Assembly (NCBI GenBank): GCA_015163845.1
Contig: JAAOII010000140.1
Location: forward strand, 1-13,457
DNA from: Candidatus Portiera sp.
Lineage (GTDB): Bacteria; Pseudomonadota; Gammaproteobacteria; CBDBNL01; JAAOII01
Direction: 5' to 3'
DNA length: 13,457 nucleotides
This document shows positions 1 to 6,826 of the stretch, one piece after another; the first letter of the stretch is position 1, and every line of letters begins with the position of its first letter. The position numbers were made by a program, and so were the translations under genes. The notes under the pieces are model-generated. The model was not told where the DNA came from and did not search any database. It worked only from the letters and a program-made list of their open reading frames with translations.

Positions 1-22
1 AAATAGCCTCTCTGCTGCATTT

Positions 23-48
23 AATCTTGTATAATTATACATAAGATT
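23..48. repeat. Imperfect palindrome around TATAATTATA
   Basis: AATCTT (23-28) and AAGATT (43-48) are inverted copies flanking the perfect 10-bp palindrome TATAATTATA (30-39). The arms are interrupted by 1 nt on one side and 3 nt on the other. The centre contains TATAAT on both strands, so it could be a -10 box, an operator or a weak hairpin. It lies upstream of the terminator at 80-104, so it probably belongs to the gene beyond the left edge or its 3' region. The symmetry is seen; any function is inference. Confidence 0.4.
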
Positions 49-49
49 A

Positions 50-121
50 GCAACGTTTGTTGTTTAGTTTTATCTTCATGGGATGATTTTATCATCCCTT
101 TTTTATTAATAGAAACGTTGC
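50..121. repeat. 9-bp inverted repeat enclosing the terminator hairpin
   Basis: GCAACGTTT at 50-58 and AAACGTTGC at 113-121 are perfect inverted copies. They lie 54 nt apart with the terminator hairpin (80-98) between them. As RNA this would be a nested structure, an outer 9-bp stem around an inner 8-bp stem. The pairing is exact but short, so chance cannot be excluded. It could be part of a small 3'-derived RNA or a decayed element end; no target-site duplication is visible. Confidence 0.4.
80..104 (+). terminator. Rho-independent terminator
   Basis: A perfect 8-bp stem, GGGATGAT (80-87) and ATCATCCC (91-98), closes a TTT loop and is followed by six T residues (99-104). This is a textbook intrinsic terminator reading on the plus strand. 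It should end a transcript entering from beyond the left edge and separate it from dcd. No T tract follows the hairpin on the other strand, so it appears one-directional. Confidence 0.85.
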
Positions 122-132
122 GATAGCTATCG
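121..132. promoter_or_regulatory. 12-bp perfect palindrome upstream of dcd
   Basis: CGATAGCTATCG is fully self-complementary. It lies about 97 nt upstream of the dcd start and just after the terminator block, overlapping the end of the outer inverted repeat by one base. Its size and symmetry fit a dimeric regulator site, but no known consensus was recognised. Confidence 0.3.
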
Positions 133-168
133 GAATCTAAAGTGTCCTATACTATATTAATATGTTAC

Positions 169-197
169 TTAACAAAAATATGCAAAGTTTATTGATT
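169..197 (+). promoter_or_regulatory. Weak candidate promoter for dcd-yejB
   Basis: TTAACA at 169-174 matches the -35 consensus at 5 of 6 positions. With a 17-nt spacer the -10 would be TTGATT (192-197), only 3 of 6. An alternative -10 is TATATT at 153-158, but it has no good -35. Some promoter is expected here because the terminator at 80-104 isolates dcd from upstream transcription; the exact box is uncertain. Confidence 0.22.
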
Positions 198-210
198 TTT
201 CCATTTATTG

Positions 211-216
211 GGAAGG
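211..216 (+). promoter_or_regulatory. Ribosome binding site of dcd
   Basis: GGAAGG lies 12 nt before the ATG at 229. It is the only recognisable Shine-Dalgarno-like motif among the starts in this window. It decides the dcd start: it lies inside the coding extension that would result from the upstream TTG at 208, so it can only serve the ATG at 229. Confidence 0.5.
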
Positions 217-228
217 TCCTATAGCTCA

Positions 229-795
229 ATGACAATTAAATCCGATAAGTGGATCGCCAAAATGGCAGAGTCGCACAAAATGATAGAGCCATTCGTGGCG
301 AATCAAATACGCACAGCAGAAGATGAACCCAAGATATCTTATGGTCTATCCAGCTATGGTTATGATGTACGTTGCGCTGATGAGTTTAAGGTTTTTACTA
401 ATGTGCACTCGGCTGTAGTTGACCCTAAGTCATTTGATAGCAAGGGCTTCGTGGATATGAACGGTCCCCATTGCATAATCCCTCCAAACTCTTTTGCCTT
501 GGCACGCACAGTAGAATATCTGCGTATCCCATCCGATGTTTTAGCTATATGTGTTGGCAAATCAACTTATGCTCGTTGTGGCATAGTGGTTAATGTCACA
601 CCACTTGAGCCAGAATGGGAGGGCTACATTACTTTAGAGTTCTCTAACACGACCAACCTGCCAGCTAAGATATATGCCAATGAAGGCGTCGCTCAATTAC
701 TTTTTCTGCAATCAGATGAGCAATGTGCCGTTACTTATAAACAACGTAAAGGCAAATACCAACAGCAAACTGGGGTCACTCTACCCAAGCCCTAA
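229..795 (+). CDS. dcd: dCTP deaminase
   Basis: Deaminates dCTP to dUTP in the cytoplasm, feeding dUTPase and thymidylate synthesis. From the ATG at 229 the protein is 188 aa, the usual length for the family. Visible family features are the SSYGYDVRCA block near residues 41-50, the GKSTYARCG segment (about 110-118) and the catalytic-glutamate region EPEWEGYITLEFSN (about 127-140), where Glu137 should match Glu138 of the E. coli enzyme. The C-terminal KYQQQTGVTLPK tail is also typical. The sequence resembles the beta/gammaproteobacterial subtype more than E. coli Dcd itself. A TTG at 208 would add seven residues, but the GGAAGG motif inside that stretch favours the ATG. yejB follows after 13 nt, so the two are probably cotranscribed although functionally unrelated. 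Confidence 0.95.
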   Translation: MTIKSDKWIAKMAESHKMIEPFVANQIRTAEDEPKISYGLSSYGYDVRCADEFKVFTNVHSAVVDPKSFDSKGFVDMNGPHCIIPPNSFALARTVEYLRIPSDVLAICVGKSTYARCGIVVNVTPLEPEWEGYITLEFSNTTNLPAKIYANEGVAQLLFLQSDEQCAVTYKQRKGKYQQQTGVTLPKP

Positions 796-808
796 ACACA
801 AGACATAA

Positions 809-1882
809 ATGACTGGCTATATCCTAAGAAGATTATTATTGATCATCCCCACTCTGTTGGGAATAATGATTATCAACTTTGCTCTGGTGCAAGGAGCACC
901 AGGCGGTCCAATAGAACAAACCCTAGCGCAATTAACTTTTGAGAATGCGGATGCGACTTCCCAATTCTCTAATGCTCTGCAATTTAATAACGAATGTCTC
1001 GGCTCTTATTGTGGCAGTCAAGGTTTAGAACAGGAATTTATTGATGAATTGAGAGTTCTCTATGGCTTTGATAAGCCACCACTACAGAGGTTTTTTCTAA
1101 TGCTGAAGAGCTATATCACATTTGATTTTGGTGAAAGTTTCTTCAAAGGACGCAAGGTTACTAGTTTAATCTGGGAGACCTTGCCGGTATCAATATCTTT
1201 GGGTCTATGGTCCACCTTATTGGTCTACTTCCTATCCATTCCACTCGGCATTGCCAAGGCAGTTCGCAATGGTAGTAAATTTGATGCTTGGTCTAGTATG
1301 GCGGTAATCATAGGATATGCCATACCAGGATTCTTATTAGCAATAATAATGTTAATAGTATTTGCTGGTGGCAGTTTCTGGCAAATATTCCCTCTGAGCG
1401 GGCTGGTATCAGACAACTTCTCTGAACTTAGTTGGTGGCGAAAGATTCTGGACTATCTGTGGCATATTACTTTGCCTACTATCACCTTGTCAATTGGTGG
1501 GTTTGCTGCTTTAACCATACTCACTAAGAATGCTTTCCTTGAAGAAATAAATAAGAAGTATGCCTGGACTGCACTATGCAAAGGATTGAGTTTCCGTGAG
1601 GTTCTTTACAAGCATATATTTCGCAATGCCATGCTGCTAATAATAGCTGGTGTGCCAGCCCTATTAGTTGGTGTATTCCTAACTGGCTCTCTATTAATAG
1701 AGATAATCTTTTCTTTGAATGGATTAGGTTTGTTGGGCTTTGAAGCAATAGTCAATCGTGACTATCCTGTGGTATTTGCGTCTTTGTATATCTTTACTCT
1801 GCTGGGGCTATTACTAAAGATTGTCAGTGACATTACCTATACTATCATAGACCCGCGGATAAACTTTGAATCCAATGAATAG
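809..1882 (+). CDS. yejB: Peptide/microcin C-type ABC transporter permease YejB
   Basis: Inner-membrane permease of the Yej oligopeptide importer, which in E. coli also takes up the peptide-nucleotide antibiotic microcin C. The 357-aa protein matches remembered E. coli YejB almost end to end: the N-terminus RRLLLIIPTLLGIMIINF, the APGGP motif (30-34), the GFDKP segment and the C-terminal YTIIDPRINFE. About six membrane segments are visible (roughly 9-30, 126-148, 163-187, 222-240, 271-295, 322-345). The large loop after the first segment carries Cys63 and Cys68, which might form a disulfide. The EAA-type coupling loop is near 248-274. In the usual operon, yejA precedes and yejE and yejF follow. 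Here dcd precedes by 13 nt and yejA lies tail to tail 35 nt away, so the partner permease and ATPase must be elsewhere or lost. No clear ribosome site precedes the ATG. Confidence 0.95.
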   Translation: MTGYILRRLLLIIPTLLGIMIINFALVQGAPGGPIEQTLAQLTFENADATSQFSNALQFNNECLGSYCGSQGLEQEFIDELRVLYGFDKPPLQRFFLMLKSYITFDFGESFFKGRKVTSLIWETLPVSISLGLWSTLLVYFLSIPLGIAKAVRNGSKFDAWSSMAVIIGYAIPGFLLAIIMLIVFAGGSFWQIFPLSGLVSDNFSELSWWRKILDYLWHITLPTITLSIGGFAALTILTKNAFLEEINKKYAWTALCKGLSFREVLYKHIFRNAMLLIIAGVPALLVGVFLTGSLLIEIIFSLNGLGLLGFEAIVNRDYPVVFASLYIFTLLGLLLKIVSDITYTIIDPRINFESNE

Positions 1883-1925
1883 CCAACCACAAGCACAGTT
1901 AGATTATTCAGAAGCGGTTATTTAG
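1875..1925 (+). other. 16-codon open frame overlapping the yejB stop; possible remnant of the next operon gene
   Basis: An ATG at 1875 overlaps the last 8 nt of yejB in another frame, an overlap typical of translationally coupled operon genes. It encodes 16 residues (MNSQPQAQLDYSEAVI) and then hits TAG at 1923-1925, already inside the 3' end of the opposing yejA. The gene normally expected at this point is yejE. The frame may therefore be the first codons of a yejE cut off by the rearrangement that placed yejA here. The residues do not clearly match remembered YejE N-termini, so this is weak and chance is a fair alternative. Confidence 0.2.
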
Positions 1926-3714
1926 CCCACCAAGAAGAGAACTCTACTCCGCTGGCTGGGCTCTTGCTCGGATGAGCTAGTTTGTTCCAATAGGCAACTC
2001 TATCGGATGCTATGTGCCACTGAGGGACTAGATAGTGACCTGCCAAAAGTATACGATCTAGAACTCTACAATAGGCAATTAGTTCTTGACGCGAGGATAC
2101 ATTTATCAGACCTTCTATTATTTCATCAATTATAGGATCTTTGATACCTATGAAGTTGCGACTACCTTGCTTATCTGCTGCTTCGCTACCCCAAAAGTTA
2201 CGTTGCTCATTCCCAGGTGACTCACTCTGAGCAAAGCTAACTATAGTCATATCAAAATCAAAACTCTGGGCACGATTAATATATTGAGTGGTATCCACTA
2301 GTCGCACTGAAGCATCCACTCCAAGACGTTGCAGGTTCTTGATATAGGGATTAACTATTCTTTCAAATGCCTTCTGCACCAATAAAATTTCAAACTTCAT
2401 TCTCTTGCCAGTGCTCTTCTGCACGAGTTTGCCATTCTGTAGTTCCCAACCCGCTTCTTTAAGCAGGGATATTGCTTGGCGAATATTGGCACGGATGCCG
2501 CCGGCTGAGTCACTGCGTGGTTGTTTAGGAACTGCTTCCCAAACCTCGGCAGGCAACTTACCTTTATAAGGGCGGAGTAACTTCAATTCTGCACGCGTTG
2601 GTTTGCCAGTTGCAGCTAACTCACTGTTGCTAAAGAAACTCTCACTTCTGGTATAACTGCCAAAAAACAAATTCTTGTTGGACCACTCAAAGTCAAAGAC
2701 AAGTCCTAAGGCCTGGCGAACTTTAGCGTCCTTAAACATATCTCTGCGGGTGTTAAAAGCAAATGCCTGCATTCCTTGATTGCGATCCTGTTTAAACTCT
2801 TTTTTGATAACCTTGCCTTGCTTAAGAGCGGGGAAATCATAGCCATTATGCCAGCGAGAAGCTTGATTCTCTGCTTTCACATCTATTGCACCCGACTTAA
2901 ATGCTTCATGTAATATAGTCAAATCGCGATAATATTGATACTTAACCTTGGCAAAATTATGACGACCACGATTGACTGGAAGGTCCTTGCCCCAGTAGTT
3001 AGGATTTAGTTCATAGGTTATACTGCGACCTGGTTTAATTTCGCCAATGGTGTAGGGACCTGATCCTATGGGGGCATCCAAAGACACCTTAGTGAAGTCC
3101 TTGCCTTTCCAATAATGTTGCGGTAATACTGGTAGTTGCCCAAGAATTAAGTGTAATTCTTTATTATTACTATGCTTAAAAGTAAACTTCACTCTATGTT
3201 TGTCCAATGCTTCAACTTTAGCCACATCACCATAATATACTCTATATAGAGGTTGACCTTTAGACATGAGAAGATTGAAACTAAATACTACATCTTTTGC
3301 GGTTACTGGCTTGCCATCACTAAACTTAGCAGAATCATGGAGATGGTAAATGATCCAATCAATTTTATCGCCACGGGGAATCTCCAAGGTCTTTGCCAAC
3401 AATCCATATTCAGTGAATGCCTCTTCGGGGCCATGATAAGTCAAGGTGTCATAGATAAGACCTATACCACTTGCTGGATTACCCTGCAGTATGAAGCCAT
3501 TCAAACTATTAAAGGTGCCAAACCCTCCCCTAGTTAGCTGCCCTTGTTTAGGTGCGGAAGGGTTTACGAAAGAGAACTTTTTATAATTTGCTTTGTATTT
3601 AGCAGAGTCATATATCGCTAAGGCATGTCTCTTAATACTTGAATCAGCCGCATTCGCCTTCAAGTATATTTGGGTCATAACAAGAGCTATGACAATTAAT
3701 AGAATTTTTTTCAT
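1918..3714 (-). CDS. yejA: Periplasmic peptide-binding protein YejA
   Basis: Periplasmic substrate-binding component of the Yej-type oligopeptide/microcin C ABC importer (SBP_bac_5 family). The 598-aa product is close to the roughly 604 aa of E. coli YejA. It begins with a Sec signal peptide: MKK, a hydrophobic core to about residue 18, and ANA|AD giving likely cleavage after Ala22. Family features include the GxFDSLNPF-like stretch (GGFGTFNSLNGF), IYDTLTY, the FSDGKPVTAKDVVFSF block, IGSGPYTI, the NPNYWGKDLPVN segment and the YejA-typical ATGKPTRAELKLL stretch. It starts 31 nt downstream of mltD on the same strand, and mltD-yejA adjacency is also known in Pseudomonas. The expected yejB-E-F genes do not follow; yejB faces it on the opposite strand. 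No ribosome site is evident. Confidence 0.94.
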   Translation of the reverse strand: MKKILLIVIALVMTQIYLKANAADSSIKRHALAIYDSAKYKANYKKFSFVNPSAPKQGQLTRGGFGTFNSLNGFILQGNPASGIGLIYDTLTYHGPEEAFTEYGLLAKTLEIPRGDKIDWIIYHLHDSAKFSDGKPVTAKDVVFSFNLLMSKGQPLYRVYYGDVAKVEALDKHRVKFTFKHSNNKELHLILGQLPVLPQHYWKGKDFTKVSLDAPIGSGPYTIGEIKPGRSITYELNPNYWGKDLPVNRGRHNFAKVKYQYYRDLTILHEAFKSGAIDVKAENQASRWHNGYDFPALKQGKVIKKEFKQDRNQGMQAFAFNTRRDMFKDAKVRQALGLVFDFEWSNKNLFFGSYTRSESFFSNSELAATGKPTRAELKLLRPYKGKLPAEVWEAVPKQPRSDSAGGIRANIRQAISLLKEAGWELQNGKLVQKSTGKRMKFEILLVQKAFERIVNPYIKNLQRLGVDASVRLVDTTQYINRAQSFDFDMTIVSFAQSESPGNEQRNFWGSEAADKQGSRNFIGIKDPIIDEIIEGLINVSSRQELIAYCRVLDRILLAGHYLVPQWHIASDRVAYWNKLAHPSKSPASGVEFSSWWAK

Positions 3715-3745
3715 ATAGTTAATGCTGTGTTAATAATGTATCATT

Positions 3746-5332
3746 CTACAAGTCAGTTACGTCCAAACGTAATTTGATTGTTTGTTTCGCATAAATACGA
3801 TTGCCCAGTGACTTGCCGCGGTTCCACTTCAGTATCTTTTCAGGTCTAAGATTGAACTTCCTAGCTATGCTATGCAAGGTGTCTCCCCTTCTGACCCGAT
3901 AATAGACAGTTCGGATGACTTCTCTTTCATAGTTTTCGGACAGCAAGACCTTAGGGCTTTGCAAATGCTTGTTTTCTTTGACGACAATCTTCTGCCCTGC
4001 TCTTATCTTATTCGGGTTGGATATGTCGTTAATTTTTTGGATGCTTGACACGGAGACCTTATAGCTTTTGGCAATGGAATCTAGGTTCTCTCCCTTCCTA
4101 ATGCGGTGATTCTGTAGGTTGCCTTCTACTAGTAGATACCTTGGTGGATCCTCTTTTTGCTGCAGATATTGAATCTCCGAACTTTGCACTGGCAATACAA
4201 GATAACTGTCGGGCTTCAATTGCGCAACTCGGTTGAACTGGCGAATGCTATTTTCAGTTACATTGAACTGGGCAGCTATGCTACCAAGATCATCGTCTTT
4301 CTTGATCTGATAACTTACCCAGAGGCGAGCATCTTTCTGAAATCCACTTAATACTTTTTGCATTCTTGGATATTCCTCAAAAGTCACATATAGATAACCT
4401 TTATAGGGAGAGGTTACCCACTGATTATGGCCAGCATTTAATAGATAGAATTTTTCCTCGTCAACTCGCGCATCATCGGCTATTTCAGCCAATGGAACTT
4501 GATGGCTCAGCGGAACCTTAACCCATACATTTTGGGCTGGGACTGTTTCTATGCCCATTTCTTCGCGCATCTGTTTACTAAATACATAGCTATAAGCAAT
4601 CAACCTTGGCACATATTCTTCTGTTTCCCGAGGTAAGGCAGACAATGACCAGTAATCAGTGGAACGCCCCCGTGCTTTGTTATGCCTCATCGCCTTATTA
4701 ACACGTTTTTCTCCAGCATTGTAAGCGGCTAAACTCAACTCCCAGTTATTGTATTTTTTATACAGATACTCTAGATAATCCAATGCAGCTTTAGTTGATT
4801 CTTCAAAATCGCGTCTCTCAGAATACCACCATATAGTATCCAAGCCAAATGCTTTACCAGTACGTTCGGTGAATTGCCATAAGCCAGACGCCCCAGCATG
4901 AGAGAATGCATAAGGATCATAGCCACTTTCTACTGCTGGTAATAAAGCGAACTCGGCCGGCATTCCACGTTTCTTCAACTCTTGTCTTATGTGATAAAGA
5001 AATACCGAAGCGCGTTGATTAACTTCCTGGACATAATCCTTGTTTGCTTTAAGACGGCTAACATATTTTTTAACTAGGCGATGTCTATAATGTTTAGGAG
5101 CGAACTGGTAATCTTCTTCCACCATTTCCCAAAGGTCAGGTCCTAGATATTCACGTTCTAGTTTTAAAGGCAAACTCTCATCGGCCGATGATATCTTTGT
5201 TGGTGAACTACTGCAAGCAATAATGCCTGATATAGCAATTATCCCAATAACTGATTTTATTACTTTAGTTAAAGAGCAAGGGTACTCCACAAGAGACAAA
5301 GTCCTTGTAAAGGTCTGTGGGTGTTTGTACAT
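3746..5332 (-). CDS. mltD: Membrane-bound lytic murein transglycosylase D, LysM lipoprotein
   Basis: Cleaves the MurNAc-GlcNAc bond of peptidoglycan, forming 1,6-anhydro ends; acts at the inner face of the outer membrane. The 528-aa protein has a hydrophobic stretch (about 24-39) ending in a lipobox (IIAC, Cys40) followed by SSS. The family-1 SLT domain spans roughly 115-235: LLPAVESGYDP with catalytic Glu135, SHAGASGLWQF (144-154) and LAAYNAGEKRV (201-211). Three LysM-like repeats follow, at about 339-383 (most divergent), 409-452 and 477-522, one more than remembered for E. coli MltD. The N-terminus before the signal core is long (about 23 residues); an internal GTG (Val15) could be the real start. 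A TATAAT box lies 58 nt upstream of the start, and yejA follows after 31 nt, probably in the same transcript. Confidence 0.93.
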   Translation of the reverse strand: MYKHPQTFTRTLSLVEYPCSLTKVIKSVIGIIAISGIIACSSSPTKISSADESLPLKLEREYLGPDLWEMVEEDYQFAPKHYRHRLVKKYVSRLKANKDYVQEVNQRASVFLYHIRQELKKRGMPAEFALLPAVESGYDPYAFSHAGASGLWQFTERTGKAFGLDTIWWYSERRDFEESTKAALDYLEYLYKKYNNWELSLAAYNAGEKRVNKAMRHNKARGRSTDYWSLSALPRETEEYVPRLIAYSYVFSKQMREEMGIETVPAQNVWVKVPLSHQVPLAEIADDARVDEEKFYLLNAGHNQWVTSPYKGYLYVTFEEYPRMQKVLSGFQKDARLWVSYQIKKDDDLGSIAAQFNVTENSIRQFNRVAQLKPDSYLVLPVQSSEIQYLQQKEDPPRYLLVEGNLQNHRIRKGENLDSIAKSYKVSVSSIQKINDISNPNKIRAGQKIVVKENKHLQSPKVLLSENYEREVIRTVYYRVRRGDTLHSIARKFNLRPEKILKWNRGKSLGNRIYAKQTIKLRLDVTDL

Positions 5333-5389
5333 AATTTTGTGCTGAGGGTACTAACAATTTTCTTTCGCAATTTTTACGTTGCTGTCCCC

Positions 5390-5419
5390 ATTATACTCAA
5401 AAACACTTCCCTGTGTTGG
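5390..5419 (-). promoter_or_regulatory. Candidate sigma-70 promoter of mltD
   Basis: On the minus strand a perfect TATAAT (5395 to 5390) is preceded, after 18 nt, by CCAACA (5419 to 5414), which matches three of six -35 positions. Initiation would fall near 5383, leaving a leader of about 50 nt before the mltD ATG. Between the boxes lies a small inverted repeat AACAC/GTGTT (5402-5406 and 5413-5417), which could be an operator or the stem of a weak terminator for transcripts arriving from the gcv side. Confidence 0.45.
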
Positions 5420-5420
5420 G

Positions 5421-5436
5421 AAAATTAATTAATTTT
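5421..5436. repeat. 16-bp perfect AT palindrome upstream of mltD
   Basis: AAAATTAATTAATTTT reads identically on both strands and sits directly upstream of the candidate -35 of mltD. It could act as an UP-like element or a binding site for an AT-preferring protein. Because it contains only A and T in an AT-rich gap, chance is a serious alternative. Confidence 0.25.
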
Positions 5437-5473
5437 TAACAGATACGGAAATTAACAATTCTTGCCAAAGTTG

Positions 5474-5782
5474 CTATTTGTCATCTTTTATGGCAAAAAC
5501 ACTTATGCCGTCATCCAAACTACCAGCAACGAACAGATAGAAGGTGTCACCAACTTTAGCTATTGTAATACCATTGGCTTGAGCTAAATTAACTTCAGGA
5601 GTATCTCCCGTTTTCGTTACATGGGATAAGAAACCGGCATCATCAATTTCAAAAACACTCACACCAAAATCATTCCTTCAGCGACAAAAACATAAGGAGA
5701 GATACTTCAGTCGAGGTCTAACATAATCTCCATTAATATTAATGGCTGGGAGGGATAAAGTAAAATTTTTTATAATTTCCAT
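5474..5782 (-). pseudogene. Decayed fragment of a beta-propeller-like repeat protein
   Basis: This occupies most of the 512-nt gap between mltD and the dehydrogenase. The last 62 codons (from 5662) read SVFEIDDAGFLSH...FYLFVAGSLDDGISVFAIKDDK and stop at TAG. A second copy of the same repeat is found just upstream only by changing frame: PYVFVAEG in one frame continues as NDFGVSVFEIDDAG in another, implying a lost base near 5673-5680. Further upstream, an ATG at 5782 opens MEIIKNFTLSLPAININGDYV in the first frame, so one extra base near 5700-5715 would offset the loss; between the two sites the frame runs into TGA at 5678-5680. The repeat (YxFVAxxxDxGxSVFxI) resembles extracellular lactonase/propeller-type repeats, from memory. 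About 103 codons is far shorter than a full propeller. Sequencing error at two points is the alternative. Confidence 0.6.
5730..5745. repeat. 16-bp perfect palindrome inside the pseudogene
   Basis: CCATTAATATTAATGG is fully self-complementary, with GC pairs at both ends. It lies in the 5' part of the decayed gene, where the same bases would encode AININ. Without a loop it is a poor hairpin and more like a dimer site. It may be fortuitous. Confidence 0.25.
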
Positions 5783-5844
5783 TCCGCTAGATAATTATGC
5801 AGCCCTAACCTAACTTTTGACTCTCGAAGGATTTTAGGAGCGAC

Positions 5845-6807
5845 TTAAGTGAGCAGGCGAATCGGTGACCCAGCCACGAATGCTTCTAGATTTTCTAGGT
5901 TTTGTTGGATTGCATTATCCAATGCCGCACGGCTAATCCAAGCAGTATGAGGGGTGATGAGTAGATTACTTTTATCTGTCAACTTTAGCAGTGGGTTAGT
6001 AGCAGGCGGCGGTTCGCCATCCACCACATCAATTCCTGCTCCAGCGATTTCGCCATTGGTAAGGGCATCTGCCAATGCTTGTTCATCAATCAATCCACCT
6101 CTTGCTGTGTTAATTAACAAGCAGGTTTTCTTCATCCTAGCAAATTCTTTGGCACCCATCATGCGAGCATTGTCCTCGGACAAAGGGCAGTGCAAACTTA
6201 ATATGTCACATTTGCTAAGTGCTTCATAAAACTCAACATAACCTTCACGCACTTGGGTTGCATCAGATATGTTGGGCCTCTCAGCAAAAATAACCTCCAT
6301 ACCTAAAGCAGTTGCATATTTTGCCAATGTTTGTCCCAAGTTCCCCTTGCCGACTATTGCCAAAACATCACCTTTGATATCCACCACTGGTCTGGAGAAC
6401 AAAACAAACTGGCGACTCTCTTGCCAAGCACCAGCACGAATCATATCATTGTATGCTAATAAATCACGCCTCAAGGTAAATATCAAGGCAAGCACATGTT
6501 CTACGACACTTTGGGTTCCATAATCACGGATGTTAGATACTTGGACGTTATTTTTGCGGCAATAGTCCAAGTCAATATTGTTGCTGCCAGTGGCAGTCAA
6601 AGCAATAAACTTTAGGTTTTTAGCACTGGGCAAATTAGTAGAATTAAGCACAACTTTGTTGGTGATAATAATATCTGCTTCGCTGATTCTGTCCTCCACC
6701 TCTTCTGGTTTGCTATAGGCATGCTCAGCTAATTCGTGGGGGAAGGATGGTTGGGGAAAGTTTACTTCAGTTGGAAAGGTCTCCCTGTCTAGAAATACAA
6801 TTTTCAT
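5845..6807 (-). CDS. hprA: D-2-hydroxyacid dehydrogenase, probable hydroxypyruvate reductase (glycerate dehydrogenase)
   Basis: NAD(P)-dependent cytoplasmic oxidoreductase that probably reduces hydroxypyruvate to D-glycerate. The 320-aa length is normal for the family. Visible features are the Rossmann glycine motif GKGNLG (153-158), the substrate-loop segment ATGSNNIDL (72-80), and the catalytic Arg-Glu-His set: Arg236 in NTARGGLIDE, Glu265 in DGEPPP and His287 in TPHTAW. The N-terminus (KIVFLDRETFP) and C-terminus (NLEAFVAGSP) resemble HprA more than SerA or PdxB; there is no ACT domain, unlike many SerA proteins. It starts 19 nt after gcvP, so it is very likely in the gcv operon, which supports a glycine-serine-hydroxypyruvate-glycerate role. 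Other 2-hydroxyacids remain possible because substrate cannot be read from the motifs. No ribosome site is evident. Confidence 0.82.
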   Translation of the reverse strand: MKIVFLDRETFPTEVNFPQPSFPHELAEHAYSKPEEVEDRISEADIIITNKVVLNSTNLPSAKNLKFIALTATGSNNIDLDYCRKNNVQVSNIRDYGTQSVVEHVLALIFTLRRDLLAYNDMIRAGAWQESRQFVLFSRPVVDIKGDVLAIVGKGNLGQTLAKYATALGMEVIFAERPNISDATQVREGYVEFYEALSKCDILSLHCPLSEDNARMMGAKEFARMKKTCLLINTARGGLIDEQALADALTNGEIAGAGIDVVDGEPPPATNPLLKLTDKSNLLITPHTAWISRAALDNAIQQNLENLEAFVAGSPIRLLT

Positions 6808-6826
6808 CTTGATATATTATTAGCTA

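Noticed and set aside
50..121. MITE or IS remnant bounded by the 9-bp inverted repeat
   Set aside because: No target-site duplication or transposase remnant is visible, and the interior is explained by a standard terminator. Kept only as a structural repeat.
208..228. TTG start giving dCTP deaminase seven extra N-terminal residues
   Set aside because: The extension contains the only plausible ribosome site (GGAAGG, 211-216), and family members start at the position of the ATG at 229.
1883..1917. Shared bidirectional terminator between yejB and yejA
   Set aside because: The 35-nt convergent gap contains no visible stem-loop or T tract in either direction.
5678..5680. In-frame TGA read as a recoded or selenocysteine codon in the propeller fragment
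   Set aside because: The residues just before it (KYLSLCFCR) do not fit the repeat, while the neighbouring frame gives PYVFVAEG, which does. Two indels explain this better than recoding, and no SECIS-like element was noted.
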